A stretch of DNA of 37,002 nt from JBECKQ01 sp040235375 (GTDB taxonomy: Bacteria; Planctomycetota; Phycisphaerae; UBA1845): assembly GCA_040235375.1 (NCBI GenBank), contig JBECKQ010000446.1, forward strand, positions 1-37,002. The letters run 5' to 3'. A program made the position numbers and the translations under genes. Of this stretch, positions 7,593 through 17,227 are shown piece by piece. The notes below the pieces were generated by a model. That model searched no databases. It had not been told where the DNA came from and was given only the letters and a program-made list of their open reading frames with translations. The stretch's first letter is position 1. The number at the start of each line of letters is the position of its first letter.

Positions 7593-9458
7593 ATGGGGAC
7601 GTTGCGCATCAACGTTCGGCCCCGGCCGGTGCTGAAGATACTCCAGACGCTGGTGATCGTCCTGGCGTTCATCGCACTTCTTTCGCTCTGCCTGGAGTAC
7701 GGGTTCGAGACACCTCCCGTGCCGGTCGGCTGGCTGGTCGCCATCCAGTTGCTGGCGGTGGCCGCGTACGTGGCGGCGGTGGTGGTCTCGATCGCGACGG
7801 CGACCTCGGTGTTCGCCGCGCTGAAGCGGCAGTGGCCCGACGTGATGCTGATCGCCGTCGCCGCGCTGATCCTGGGGGTGCAGGCGCAGTACGTTCACCA
7901 GGCGATCAAGATCGGCACCATATACGTCGCCACGATTCAGGTTCTGATCGTCCTGCGGTTCTTCGTCGGGATGGCGCGTTGGAACATCGAGCTGTCCCGC
8001 CTTCCGTTGCACCCGGCGCGGCTGCTCGTCGGTTCGTTTCTGGTGATAATCCTGATCGGGGCGGGCCTGCTGGCGCTGCCCAAGGCCACGTCGCCGGAAA
8101 TCCGCGCGGAGGAGGGATTCTACAAGGCCGACCGTTACATCAACTGCCTTTTCACGGCGGTAAGTGCCACGTGCGTGACGGGATTGGTCGTTTACGACAC
8201 GGGGCGCGATTTCACGCGGTTCGGGCAGATCGTGATCCTCAGTCTGATCCAGGTGGGCGGGCTGGGGATCATGATCTTCGGAAGCCTGTTCGGGATTCTG
8301 GCCGGACGAAGGTTATCGCTGAGGCAATCGCTTCTGCTACAGGATTCGATGAGCCGGGAAACAATAGGGCGGATGTCGTCCATGATCCGCTTCGTGGTGA
8401 TCATCACATTCATCACCGAGGGGATCGGGGCGATCCTGCTGTACCCGATGTTCGCGGAGACAATCGAGTCGTTCGGCGATCGAGTCTTCTACTGCATCTT
8501 TCATGCGGTCAGCGCCTTCTGCAACGCAGGCTTCGCCTTGCAGGGCGACAGTCTCATCGGCTACCGCAATGAGTGGCCCGTGTACTTTTCGATCATGCCG
8601 CTGATCGTGATCGGGGGTCTGGGATTTCCCGTACTCGAGGATCTCGTGGGCTGGGCGCGGTCGTACCTTGGCAAGAGGCAGGAGACGCATCAAGGCGGCG
8701 CCATCGTCCATCCGCATACTCGACCGATTCGCCAGGGGCGACGACTGCGGCTGCACACGAAGCTCGTGCTGACGACGACGGGTCTGCTGATCGTCGTTCC
8801 CACGGTGATGATGTTCCTCTTCGAGTCCTGGAATTGGCGCAGCGGCGCCGTCGCTCCGGACGCGCCCGGGGCGCCGGCCATGGTGGAGATGCCCGCCGGG
8901 CCACGTATTTGCGGGGCGCTCTTTCAGTCCGTGACGGCGCGAACCGCCGGCTTCAACACCGTGCCGCTGGGGCGCGAGTCGATGTCCAACGCCAGTCATT
9001 ACCTGCTGATGCTGCTGATGTTCATCGGCGGGTCGCCGGCCAGCACGGCGGGCGGTATCCGGACGGGAGCGTTCGCCGTCCTCGTGCTCGGCCTGATCAG
9101 CACGCTGCGCGGACGCGAAAGTATCGAGGCATTCGGGCGTACTGTTCCGCTCGAGGTCGTGCGCCGCGCATCCGTCGTCACGATCATCATGGGAATGGTC
9201 ATCTCCGGGATCATTCTTGCGCTCTGCGTGGCCGAGTCGGCGCTGCTGCTGGACATCAGCTTCGAAGCGGTGTCGGCATGCGGCACCGTTGGTTTGTCCA
9301 CCGGCTTGACCGATCATTTGACACGCGCCGGACGCATCGTGATCATGCTCGGCATGTTCGCCGGCCGGTTGGGCCCGCTTACGGTGCTGATCGCCGTGGG
9401 CGGTCAGCGGCATCCGCCGCGCTACGAGTATCCGCCGGAGAGCGTCGCGATCGGCTGA
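7593..9458 (+). CDS. TrkH/KtrB-family potassium channel subunit with N-terminal membrane extension
   Basis: A 621-residue potassium translocating subunit. The TrkH/KtrB core starts near residue 145 and has four selectivity-filter loops with glycines at 197 (T-C-V-T-G-L), 313 (F-C-N-A-G-F), 453 (T-A-G-F-N) and 567 (G-T-V-G-L-S-T-G). The first 140 or so residues add about four hydrophobic segments (near 15-40, 45-72, 84-98 and 106-125), ending in L-R-F-F-V-G-M-A-R. E. coli TrkH and KtrB lack this block. The RCK gating subunit is encoded 56 bases downstream. Only three bases separate the start from the recG stop, so it is probably cotranscribed with recG. High-affinity K+ uptake is the family role. 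Confidence 0.92.
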   Translation: MGTLRINVRPRPVLKILQTLVIVLAFIALLSLCLEYGFETPPVPVGWLVAIQLLAVAAYVAAVVVSIATATSVFAALKRQWPDVMLIAVAALILGVQAQYVHQAIKIGTIYVATIQVLIVLRFFVGMARWNIELSRLPLHPARLLVGSFLVIILIGAGLLALPKATSPEIRAEEGFYKADRYINCLFTAVSATCVTGLVVYDTGRDFTRFGQIVILSLIQVGGLGIMIFGSLFGILAGRRLSLRQSLLLQDSMSRETIGRMSSMIRFVVIITFITEGIGAILLYPMFAETIESFGDRVFYCIFHAVSAFCNAGFALQGDSLIGYRNEWPVYFSIMPLIVIGGLGFPVLEDLVGWARSYLGKRQETHQGGAIVHPHTRPIRQGRRLRLHTKLVLTTTGLLIVVPTVMMFLFESWNWRSGAVAPDAPGAPAMVEMPAGPRICGALFQSVTARTAGFNTVPLGRESMSNASHYLLMLLMFIGGSPASTAGGIRTGAFAVLVLGLISTLRGRESIEAFGRTVPLEVVRRASVVTIIMGMVISGIILALCVAESALLLDISFEAVSACGTVGLSTGLTDHLTRAGRIVIMLGMFAGRLGPLTVLIAVGGQRHPPRYEYPPESVAIG

Positions 9459-9514
9459 TCCCTGCGGGCCGCCTGAGTCAGCGGCGCTGCGTCCTACGGC
9501 GTTGGGAATGAACT

Positions 9515-10201
9515 GTGGCGCGATTTGCAATCATCGGAATGGGCCGGTTTGGCCAGCACCTGGCCAAGGCATTGACCGCGGCCGGCGAGGAAGTCATCGG
9601 CATCGACCGCGATGCCGAGGTCGTGGTGCGCATGCGTGACGAAGTGGCCATGGCCGTCCGCCTCGACGGGACGGACAAGGAGGCTCTCGAATCGCAGAGC
9701 ATCCGCGAAGTGGACGCGGCCATCGTCGGCATCGGCGAGGACTTCGAGTCCGCGGCCCTGACCGTTGCGGCGCTGAAGGAGCTGGGCGTTCGCCATATCG
9801 TTTGCCGGGCGATGACCGAGATACAGGAACGGATTCTGCTGAAGGTCGGTGCTGATGCCGTCGCCTCGGCCGAGCGTGAATCGGCACTGCGCTGGGCCCA
9901 TCGTCTCACGCTTCCGCGTCTCGATCAATACGTGGAGTTGGGCGAAGGCTACAGCATGATTTACGTCAAAGCGCCGCGGTCCTTCCATCAGAAGACGCTG
10001 CTCGAGCTCAACCTGCGAAAGAAGTACGAGGTCAACCTGGTGGCCATCCGGCGGACGGTCGAAGTGCACACCGAAGAGGATGAGAAGAAGAAAACCAGGC
10101 AGATCATCACCGTGCCGCGGCCGGACACGACGATCCTGCCCGACGACGTTCTCATCGTGGTGGGCAGCAACGAGAGCCTGAGCAACATTCCCAAGGAATG
10201 A
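9515..10201 (+). CDS. TrkA/KtrA-family RCK potassium uptake regulatory subunit
   Basis: A 228-residue cytoplasmic gating subunit. The RCK-N Rossmann domain begins A-I-I-G-M-G-R-F-G, the nucleotide-binding glycine motif, with the acidic D-R-D at the end of strand 2 that contacts the ribose. A C-terminal RCK-C/TrkA-C domain (about 140-225) follows. The length fits a single-repeat KtrA-type protein rather than the doubled E. coli TrkA. In this family nucleotide binding (ATP/ADP or NAD) opens the TrkH/KtrB pore encoded just upstream. The start is GTG 9515, and the first residues already belong to the first beta strand. Confidence 0.92.
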   Translation: MARFAIIGMGRFGQHLAKALTAAGEEVIGIDRDAEVVVRMRDEVAMAVRLDGTDKEALESQSIREVDAAIVGIGEDFESAALTVAALKELGVRHIVCRAMTEIQERILLKVGADAVASAERESALRWAHRLTLPRLDQYVELGEGYSMIYVKAPRSFHQKTLLELNLRKKYEVNLVAIRRTVEVHTEEDEKKKTRQIITVPRPDTTILPDDVLIVVGSNESLSNIPKE

Positions 10202-10387
10202 GTCAGTCCGCAGCCGCGTTGCGAATTCCCACATTCCGACAGCTTTTCGTCGCAAGAAGAAGACGGTAGAATCCGAGCGGTACCTTTCTTTTGAGGGGTG
10301 TGAGCGAGGCCTCTGCACCGCGGGCGCATCGATGATCATTGCATGCCGATACTGTTGTCGTTGGCGCATATCGAGAGGTGACAACGC

Positions 10388-13339
10388 GTGAGCCGTTCAA
10401 GCCGGGCATCGATAGGCGCGGTGTTCGCGCTGCTTGCCGTCCTCGTGGCGGACGTGACCGTTGCTTGGCTGTATGCTGCGACAGCAGGTGCGCTGCTTCA
10501 GGCCGGCTTGCCTTCGAGCAGCGCGCGTATCGTTCTCATGTGGCTCATCGGCGCGGCGGTGGTTGTCAGCGTGACCGCAGGTCTGCTTCTCGTGCGCCAC
10601 GCAAGACGTTGCAGTAGAGCAGAGGCGATCCTGCGCGAGAGTGAGGAGCGATACCGCAGCGTCGTGGAGGATCAGACCGAGCTGGTATGCAGGTATCGCG
10701 GCGATGGCACGCTTACTTTCGTCAACGACGCCTACTGCCACTTCGCCGGTTTGCCTCGCGAGGAGCTTCTGGCCTGCAGGTTTCTCTCCACGTTCGACGA
10801 GTCGGCACGCGCCGCTGCGGAGGCCCACGTATCGTCGATTTGCCCGGACAATCCGACGGCGAGGCTCGAGCACCGGCTGGTCACACCGGGCGGCACCGGG
10901 CGCTGGCATCAGTGGTTCACACGGGGCTTTTTCGATCGGCGCGGCAGGCTCGTCGAGTATCAGTCGGTGGGCCGCGACGTCACCGAACAGAAGCAAACGG
11001 AGGAACGCCTTCGTGAGGAACGGGACTTCAGCTCCGCCGTGTTGAACACCGTCGGCGCACTGGTTGTCGTTCTGGACGACAGCGGCGGCATCGTGCGATT
11101 CAACCGGCGGTGCCGGGAAGTGACCGGCTACACGTATGAGGAGGCGAAGGGCCGGGCGCTCTGGGATTTTCTGCTTGTGCCGGACGAAATCGAGTCGGTG
11201 CGGGCCGTGTTCCAAGAGTTGAAGGCCGGAGATTTTCCCAACACGCACGAGAACTACTGGGTCACGAAGGACGGCCGCCGGCGGCTGATCACGTGGTCGA
11301 ACACGGCAATCATCGGCCCCGATGGGGCGGTGGAGCACATCATCGGGACAGGTATCGACGTCACCGAGCAGCGGCAGGCAGAGGCGGCGCTACGGGCGAG
11401 CGAGGACCTGCTGCGCAACATCATCCAGGCGACCGGCGAGGCGATGGTGGCGATCGACTCCGGAGGTCGAATCACGCTCTTCAATCCCGCGGCGGAGGGC
11501 ATGTTCGGGTGGACGGCGGAGGAGATGATCGGCCAGCCGCTCGATCGGATGATGCCTCCGTCGTATCGCGAAGCGCACCGCAAGTACGTGCGGAGATTCT
11601 TCGACACGGGCAAATCGAGCGGCGGCATCGGCCGCCTGCTCGAGTTGCCGGGGCTGCGGCGCGACGGCGGCTCGTTCCCCATGGAAGTGTCGTTGTCGGA
11701 AGGCCGGCACGGCGAGGAGAAGCTCGTGATCGGCGTCGCGCGGGACATCAGCGAGCGTAAGCGCGCGGAAGAGGCCCTGCGGGCGAGCGAGCAACGGTTC
11801 CGGCTTCTGGCGGACAACGTGCCGGGAATCATCTACCTGTGCAAGAACGACCCACGATACACCATGCTCTATCTGAACGATGGGGTCGAGGCCGCGACCG
11901 GGTATCCCAAGGAGAGATTCCTGTCGGACGAGATCAGCTTCGCGGATCTCTACCATTCCGACGACGCGCCCGGCATCTTTCGGGGCGTCGACGAGGCGCT
12001 GGCGAAGAAGGAGCCGTTCCGCCTTTCATACCGCATCAAGCACGCCAATGGCGAGTGGCGATGGCTCGAGGAGTTCGGCACGGGTGTGTGGACGGACACG
12101 GGCGAATTGCTTTACCTGGAGGGGTTTATCAGCGACATCACGGCGCGGGTACGCGCCGAGGAGGATCGACGCAAGCTCGAGCAGCAGATTCAGCACGCGC
12201 AGAAGCTCGAGAGTCTCGGCGTGCTGGCGGGCGGCATCGCTCACGACTTCAACAACCTGCTCGTCGGCATTCTAGGGAATGCCGGGCTGGCGAGGCTCGA
12301 GTTGCCGGCCAAGGCTCCCGCGCGGCAGATGATCGATCACATCGAGGTGGCCGCCCAGCGCGCCGCCGATCTGGCCCGGCAGATGCTCGCCTACTCCGGC
12401 AAGGGCCGGTTCGTCGTGGAGCGCGTCGATCTGTCGCGGCTCGTCGAGGAGATGGCTCACCTGCTGAACGTGTCCATCACGAAGAAGGCCGTGCTGCGCT
12501 TCGAGCTGTCGCGTGACCTTCCACCGATCGAGGCGGACGCCACGCAGATTCGCCAGGTGGTGATGAACCTGATCACGAACGCCTCCGACGCACTGGGCGG
12601 GGCAAGCGGCGTGATCGCGGTGCGGACGGGCGCGATGGAGGCGGACCGCGCGTATCTTTCCGACACGTATCTGGACGACCACCTCGAGGCTGGGTATTAC
12701 ACGTTTGTCGAGGTCGCGGATACCGGGTGCGGGATGGATGAACCGACGCTCGCGCGGATCTTCGACCCTTTCTTCACGACCAAGTTCACGGGACGCGGGC
12801 TCGGTCTGGCCGCGGCATTGGGCATCGTGCGCGGCCACAATGGTGCGCTCAAGGTGACCAGCGAGCCGGGACGGGGAACGACGTTTCGCGTTCTCTTTCC
12901 CTGTGCGCGCTCCAGAGCCGACAACGTTAACGGCGGCGAGGCAGGTGAGGCGATGAGCGATCAGCAGTGGCAAGGCGACGGGACGATCCTGGTTGCGGAC
13001 GATGAAGAGATCGTGCGCACGGTGGCGAAGATGACTCTCGAGCGTTACGGGTTGAACGTGCTTACGGCGGAAGACGGGGAGGAGACGCTGGCCGTGTTTC
13101 GCGACCACGCAGCCGAGATACGCGCGGTGATCCTGGACATGACGATGCCGAAACTCAGCGGCGAGGAGGTCTTCCGCGAGATACGTCGGATACGGCCGGA
13201 CGTGTGTGTGATCGTTTCCAGCGGCTACAACGAGCAGGACGTGGTCGATTCATTTCGCGACGACAAGCCGATGGGCTTCATACAGAAGCCCTACCGGGCG
13301 CAGGATCTGGTGGACCGGATCCGAGAAGTGCTTGGTTAG
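10388..13339 (+). CDS. Hybrid sensor histidine kinase, four PAS domains plus receiver
   Basis: A 983-residue membrane sensor. Two transmembrane segments lie at about 8-30 and 47-70 with a short loop between them. Four PAS/PAC units follow (about 88-205, 210-330, 333-460 and 465-590), each ending in a D-I/V-T/S-E-x-K/R-type PAC tail. The dimerisation/phosphoacceptor region has G-G-I-A-H-D-F-N-N with H619. The HATPase domain has N-L-I-T-N-A-S-D-A-L (N box), D-T-G-C-G-M (G1) and the G-R-G-L-G-L-A-A lid. The C-terminal receiver has phosphoacceptor D917 (I-L-D-M-T-M-P) and the conserved lysine in Q-K-P. No response regulator or output gene is adjacent, so the target is unknown. The start is GTG with GAGAGGTG just before it. 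The promoter is not certain. Confidence 0.92.
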   Translation: MSRSSRASIGAVFALLAVLVADVTVAWLYAATAGALLQAGLPSSSARIVLMWLIGAAVVVSVTAGLLLVRHARRCSRAEAILRESEERYRSVVEDQTELVCRYRGDGTLTFVNDAYCHFAGLPREELLACRFLSTFDESARAAAEAHVSSICPDNPTARLEHRLVTPGGTGRWHQWFTRGFFDRRGRLVEYQSVGRDVTEQKQTEERLREERDFSSAVLNTVGALVVVLDDSGGIVRFNRRCREVTGYTYEEAKGRALWDFLLVPDEIESVRAVFQELKAGDFPNTHENYWVTKDGRRRLITWSNTAIIGPDGAVEHIIGTGIDVTEQRQAEAALRASEDLLRNIIQATGEAMVAIDSGGRITLFNPAAEGMFGWTAEEMIGQPLDRMMPPSYREAHRKYVRRFFDTGKSSGGIGRLLELPGLRRDGGSFPMEVSLSEGRHGEEKLVIGVARDISERKRAEEALRASEQRFRLLADNVPGIIYLCKNDPRYTMLYLNDGVEAATGYPKERFLSDEISFADLYHSDDAPGIFRGVDEALAKKEPFRLSYRIKHANGEWRWLEEFGTGVWTDTGELLYLEGFISDITARVRAEEDRRKLEQQIQHAQKLESLGVLAGGIAHDFNNLLVGILGNAGLARLELPAKAPARQMIDHIEVAAQRAADLARQMLAYSGKGRFVVERVDLSRLVEEMAHLLNVSITKKAVLRFELSRDLPPIEADATQIRQVVMNLITNASDALGGASGVIAVRTGAMEADRAYLSDTYLDDHLEAGYYTFVEVADTGCGMDEPTLARIFDPFFTTKFTGRGLGLAAALGIVRGHNGALKVTSEPGRGTTFRVLFPCARSRADNVNGGEAGEAMSDQQWQGDGTILVADDEEIVRTVAKMTLERYGLNVLTAEDGEETLAVFRDHAAEIRAVILDMTMPKLSGEEVFREIRRIRPDVCVIVSSGYNEQDVVDSFRDDKPMGFIQKPYRAQDLVDRIREVLG

Positions 13340-13487
13340 ACTGGTCCGGCTGTTCGGCGGTTAGACTCTTCGGCGGGCGTGATGCGTGGTCGTTGATCGA
13401 CAGGGGGCGGCGCCAGCCCAATGGCGTGTCGCCACGTGACGCCTTCGCCCGCTTCGCCCGGCCAGCGGGCGGCGCGTGCAGGCGAGG
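13340..13487. other. Intergenic spacer between convergent genes
   Basis: The spacer separates the kinase gene (+) from the GH130 gene (-). It contains a hairpin with 7-bp arms CGCCCGC (13446-13452) and GCGGGCG (13465-13471) but no T-run on either strand, so a terminator call would be weak. No gene was seen. Confidence 0.4.
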
Positions 13488-14984
13488 TCACTCGGTCAAC
13501 GTCGGTGATACTGCGGCTTTCTTTTTTCCGCGGGCGGACTTGGTCAGCGCGTCGAGCAATTCGTCGAGGGCCACGGATGCGACGCCCGTCGCCAGGTCGG
13601 ACATGGCGTAGGGAATGACGAGCCGGCCGTTGTGGATCATGCTGCCGCAGGAGTAGACGACGTTGGGGACGTAGCCGTCGCGCTCTCCGCTGACGGGTTC
13701 CATCAGCGGGCTGGCCAGTTGCCCGATGATGCGCCGCGGGTCTTCGAGATCGAGCAGCATCGCGCCGATGCAGTAGCGGCGCATCGGCCCCACGCCGTGC
13801 GTCAGCAGTAGCCAGCCGCGGTCGGTCTCCAGCGGTGAGCCGCAGTTGCCGATCTGCATGAGCTCCCACGGGCGGGCCGGCCCCATCAGCTTTTCCGCTT
13901 CGTTCCAGAAGTGCAGGTTGTCGGAGGCCATCAGGTAGAGATTCTCGCCATCGACGCGGGAGATCATCATGTAGTGGTCGTTCACCATGTGGGGGAAAAG
14001 AGCCATGCCTTTCTGCTGGGCGTAGCGGCCGTTGAGCGTGATTATCTTGAAGTAGTTGAAATCGACGGTCTCGATCAACTGCGGCAGGATGCGAAAGCCG
14101 TTGTACGCGGTATAGGTGGCGTAGTACACGACCTGGCCGTCAGGATGGACAAAGCGAACGAACCTCGCGTCCTCGATCCCGCGACTCTCGTTTTCCGAAA
14201 CCGGAAAGATCACCCGTTCCGACAGATCGCTGCCCGGCGGAAACTCGAGATGGTAGTTCGAGCGGGCCAGCCAGAGGATGTTGTCCGCGGTCTCGCTGAC
14301 GTACGCGCGATCGGGATGCTCCTTCCGGTGAGCGTCGACCGTGCGGGTAAGCTCGCCCAGTGTGAAGTGGTCGCCGAGGTCCTGCAGGATGTGCTCGGCG
14401 ATCTCGTTGTAGGCGCTCATCTCCGCGAGCTTGAGATGAAACGTATGCTTCTCGTACTGCCGATCCGCGAGGGGGCGGGCGGCGAACGCGTACGGCGAGA
14501 CGTAATCGAACCGCACCTCGTTCGAGGCGTCGATGACTCCGCTGCGAAACTCGATGGAGGAGATGTGTCCCTCGCCGCAGGCCCGCAGGCTCATGATGAA
14601 CCGCACCTCGCCGGGCGCCAGATCGCACTGATCAGGATGCGGCACCAGCGACGGATTGAACAGGGCGACCGACTCGAGCGAGTACTCCATCGTGCAGTAC
14701 GCCCCGATGAGCAGGCGTCGCGGCTCCGAGATGTCTTTCCGCACCTGCAACATGCCGGCCACCTCGTCGAATCGACGGGCGAGCATCACCTCGAGATTCC
14801 GATGTCGCCCGTCGAAATCGGCCGTCACCTGCTGCAGCGCCCGCAGCACCTGCTCGTCGGACAAGCGCATGATCCGTTTGAGGATGGCGGCCTTGCGGGC
14901 ACTGTCCTCCGGCACGAAGGTCCGGGCGATGACGCGCCGGTCATCGGGCCCCAGCCTGTGGGGATACCTCACGACTTTCGGCAT
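13488..14984 (-). CDS. GH130-family beta-mannoside phosphorylase/hydrolase
   Basis: A 498-residue protein with the five-bladed beta-propeller motifs of GH130. G-I-E-D-A-R-F (D272) corresponds to the family's G-x-E-D-P-R, with the aspartate as proton donor. Also present are W-L-L-L-T-H-G-V-G-P, C-I-G-A-M-L-L-D-L and P-N-V-V-Y-S-C-G-S. Family members cleave beta-mannosides, often by phosphorolysis. Which mode applies here depends on phosphate-binding Arg/Lys/His residues I cannot assign safely. There is no signal peptide, so it is probably cytoplasmic. ATG 14984 (M-P-K-V-V-R-Y-P) was chosen; the open frame runs to 15236 but the extra residues are Arg/Pro-rich and cross the sdhA leader. The protein is longer than the commonest GH130 enzymes, the extra part being N-terminal. 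Confidence 0.8.
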   Translation of the reverse strand: MPKVVRYPHRLGPDDRRVIARTFVPEDSARKAAILKRIMRLSDEQVLRALQQVTADFDGRHRNLEVMLARRFDEVAGMLQVRKDISEPRRLLIGAYCTMEYSLESVALFNPSLVPHPDQCDLAPGEVRFIMSLRACGEGHISSIEFRSGVIDASNEVRFDYVSPYAFAARPLADRQYEKHTFHLKLAEMSAYNEIAEHILQDLGDHFTLGELTRTVDAHRKEHPDRAYVSETADNILWLARSNYHLEFPPGSDLSERVIFPVSENESRGIEDARFVRFVHPDGQVVYYATYTAYNGFRILPQLIETVDFNYFKIITLNGRYAQQKGMALFPHMVNDHYMMISRVDGENLYLMASDNLHFWNEAEKLMGPARPWELMQIGNCGSPLETDRGWLLLTHGVGPMRRYCIGAMLLDLEDPRRIIGQLASPLMEPVSGERDGYVPNVVYSCGSMIHNGRLVIPYAMSDLATGVASVALDELLDALTKSARGKKKAAVSPTLTE

Positions 14985-15252
14985 TCGCCCGTTGTTTCTG
15001 CCATTGCGGGGCACAGTCCTTCTCCATCGATACCGTCCGGATGTCTCCCACCAGGAGGCACCCCTACCGTTCATCGGCTTCGCGATCAAACGGATTCTAG
15101 GAGGAATCCGCGTACGGTTCTTCCCGCCGTGTCCGTCCTTCTTCGTGCCTGTCTTCACGGCTTGCGGTCGGGGTGATCCACCCCTATCCTGCCGAGGATT
15201 CGGGAGGGGCGGGCTTGTGCGCAAACCGGCGGCCACCTGTCGGGAGATTCGG
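14985..15252. promoter_or_regulatory. Divergent intergenic region with hairpin upstream of sdhA
   Basis: This must hold the promoters for both the GH130 gene (-) and sdhAB (+). A perfect 7-bp inverted repeat, CGGATTC (15091-15097) and GAATCCG (15104-15110), has the loop TAGGAG. It could be an operator or an RNA hairpin. The AGGAGG spanning it is not followed by a start codon at a usable distance. I could not identify clear -35/-10 boxes. Confidence 0.35.
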
Positions 15253-17202
15253 ATGCCTCAGCACAACATTGTCGTCGTGGGAGGGGGGTTGGCCGGGCAG
15301 GCCGCCTCGATGAGTCTCGCCCAGGCCGGCGCCAGCGTGCACCTGGTCAGCCTGGTGCCCGTGCGCAGGTCGCACAGCGTCTGTGCCCAGGGTGGCATCA
15401 ACGCCGTCAACACGCTCACCCGCCAGCAGGGCGACAGCGAATGGCTCCACTTCGACGATACCGTCTACGGCGGGGACTTCCTCCAGCATCAGCCGCCGGT
15501 CAAGGAAATGTGCGACTGGGCGCCGCGGGTCATCGATCTGCTGGACCGGCTCGGCGTCACGTTCAATCGAACAGTCGACGGCTACCGCGACCACCGGCGA
15601 TTCGGCGGCACGCTGTACAAGCGGACGGCGTTCGCCGGGGCGACGACCGGGCAGCAACTGCTCTACGCGCTCGACGAGCAGACGCGGCGCTGGGAAACGG
15701 AAGGGGCGGTCACCAAGCACGAGTACCACGACTTCCTGGGGCCGATACTCGATGACCAGGGCGTCTGCCGCGGTGCCGTCATCCAGGACATGGTGTCGAT
15801 GGAGATCAAGGCGCTTCCGGCCGAAGCGCTCGTGCTCGCCACGGGCGGCAACGGCCTGATCTACGGGCGAACGACCATGTCCACGATCTGCACGGGGTCG
15901 GCCGGAGCCCGGGCGTTTCAGGCAGGCGTCCGCTACGCCAACGGCGAGTTCATCCAGGTGCACCCGACGGCCATCCCGGGGACGGACAAGCTGCGGCTGA
16001 TGAGCGAATCGGCCCGCGGCGAGGGCGGCCGAGTCTGGGTTCCGCGCAAGAAGGGCGACACCAGGGACCCGCGCGAAATACCGGAAAACGAACGCTATTA
16101 CTTCCTCGAAGAGCGTTACCCGGAATACGGCAATCTCGTGCCGCGCGACATCGCCACGCGGGAAATCTTCGACGTATGCGTGAACATGGGGCTCAGCGTC
16201 GAGGAGGAGCGGCAGTGCGTCTATCTTGACGTGACCGAACTGCCCGCCAAAACGCTCCACAAGCTCGAGGGCATTCTCGAAATCTACGAGAAGTTTCAGG
16301 GCGTGGACCCGCGGACCATGCCGATGAAGATCTTCCCGGCCGTACACTATACCATGGGTGGGCTCTGGGTGGACTACGAAAAGAACGAGTCCGTCGGCGG
16401 GCTGGTCCTGGGATCGCCGCGGAACCAACAGACTAACGTGCCGGGCCTCTTCGCCATCGGCGAGGCGGACTATCACTACAACGGCGCCAACCGCCTGGGG
16501 GCCAATTCGCTGTTAAGCTGCATCTTCAGCGGATTGATCGCGTCCGAGTCCGTGCTTAACTACGCCGACGGCGCCAAGCGGGTGGATAAGTCGAGCATCG
16601 CGGAATCCGCCGCGAGTCGCCACCGCGAGTCGTTCGAAGCGCTGAAGCAAAAGAGCGGCAAGGAGAACGCCTACAAGCTGCACCAGGAGCTCGGCGTCTC
16701 CATGACCAAGAATGTCACGGTGGTCCGGCACAACAAGGCGATTGCCGAAACGCTCGACAAGATCGAAGAGCTGACCGACCGGTACGAGCACGTCGGCATC
16801 CCCGACGCGCAGACGTGGACGAACCAGTCGCTGTATTTCACGCGGGCGGTCGGTGACATGCTGCTGATGGGGCGGGTGATCGCGAAGGGGGCGATGCTTC
16901 GCGACGAATGTCGCGGCGCCCACTACAAGCCCGAGTTCGACATCCCCTCCCCCCACAGCGACGATCCGGCCGAGCTTCGCGAGCAGGCGATCGAGTGGTG
17001 CAAGGCCTTCCAGGCCCGCAACGACAAGTGGCTCAAGACGACGATCGCCGAGCACAAGGGACGCGATCCGAGGTTCTCGTACGAAGATGTCGATACATCC
17101 TTGATACCCCCGCGGCCCCGCACCTATGGTCTGAAGGGGGCGGAGATCATCGAGGAGATGTGGAGAGAGAGCTTCATGCGAAAGCCGCAGCCGGCCTCTT
17201 GA
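15253..17202 (+). CDS. sdhA: Succinate dehydrogenase/fumarate reductase flavoprotein subunit
   Basis: A 649-residue flavoprotein that oxidises succinate (or reduces fumarate) at the membrane. The N-terminal dinucleotide site reads V-V-V-G-G-G-L-A-G. R-R-S-H-S-V-C-A-Q-G-G contains H41, the expected site of covalent FAD attachment. Substrate-site residues are visible in H-P-T-A-I, E-S-A-R-G-E-G-G, H-Y-T-M-G-G and G-A-N-R-L-G-A-N-S-L. Length and sequence style fit the larger, menaquinone-linked class (B. subtilis/Bacteroidetes type) rather than E. coli SdhA (inference). ATG 15253 directly precedes the Rossmann strand. sdhB follows after 25 bases. No sdhC-like cytochrome b gene lies upstream, where it often sits. 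Confidence 0.94.
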   Translation: MPQHNIVVVGGGLAGQAASMSLAQAGASVHLVSLVPVRRSHSVCAQGGINAVNTLTRQQGDSEWLHFDDTVYGGDFLQHQPPVKEMCDWAPRVIDLLDRLGVTFNRTVDGYRDHRRFGGTLYKRTAFAGATTGQQLLYALDEQTRRWETEGAVTKHEYHDFLGPILDDQGVCRGAVIQDMVSMEIKALPAEALVLATGGNGLIYGRTTMSTICTGSAGARAFQAGVRYANGEFIQVHPTAIPGTDKLRLMSESARGEGGRVWVPRKKGDTRDPREIPENERYYFLEERYPEYGNLVPRDIATREIFDVCVNMGLSVEEERQCVYLDVTELPAKTLHKLEGILEIYEKFQGVDPRTMPMKIFPAVHYTMGGLWVDYEKNESVGGLVLGSPRNQQTNVPGLFAIGEADYHYNGANRLGANSLLSCIFSGLIASESVLNYADGAKRVDKSSIAESAASRHRESFEALKQKSGKENAYKLHQELGVSMTKNVTVVRHNKAIAETLDKIEELTDRYEHVGIPDAQTWTNQSLYFTRAVGDMLLMGRVIAKGAMLRDECRGAHYKPEFDIPSPHSDDPAELREQAIEWCKAFQARNDKWLKTTIAEHKGRDPRFSYEDVDTSLIPPRPRTYGLKGAEIIEEMWRESFMRKPQPAS

Positions 17203-17227
17203 TCTCGCCGGTGCGGGAGCGACAGCA

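Noticed and set aside
6090..8012. Long minus-strand open frame opposite recG and trkH
   Set aside because: It lies antisense to strongly recognisable proteins, has Arg/His/Gln-rich composition and crosses a gene boundary.
10243..10272. Possible kinase promoter (CTTTTC…TAGAAT)
   Set aside because: The -10 is fair but the -35 matches poorly and the spacing is uncertain, so it is too weak to annotate.
15098..15110. AGGAGG as a ribosome site for an extra gene upstream of sdhA
   Set aside because: No start codon lies at a usable distance; the short GTG frame further on ends after 15 codons. The motif sits in a hairpin loop.
13911..15176. Plus-strand open frame opposite the GH130 gene
   Set aside because: The minus strand carries GH130 motifs including G-I-E-D-A-R-F. 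The plus-strand product has no recognisable domain.
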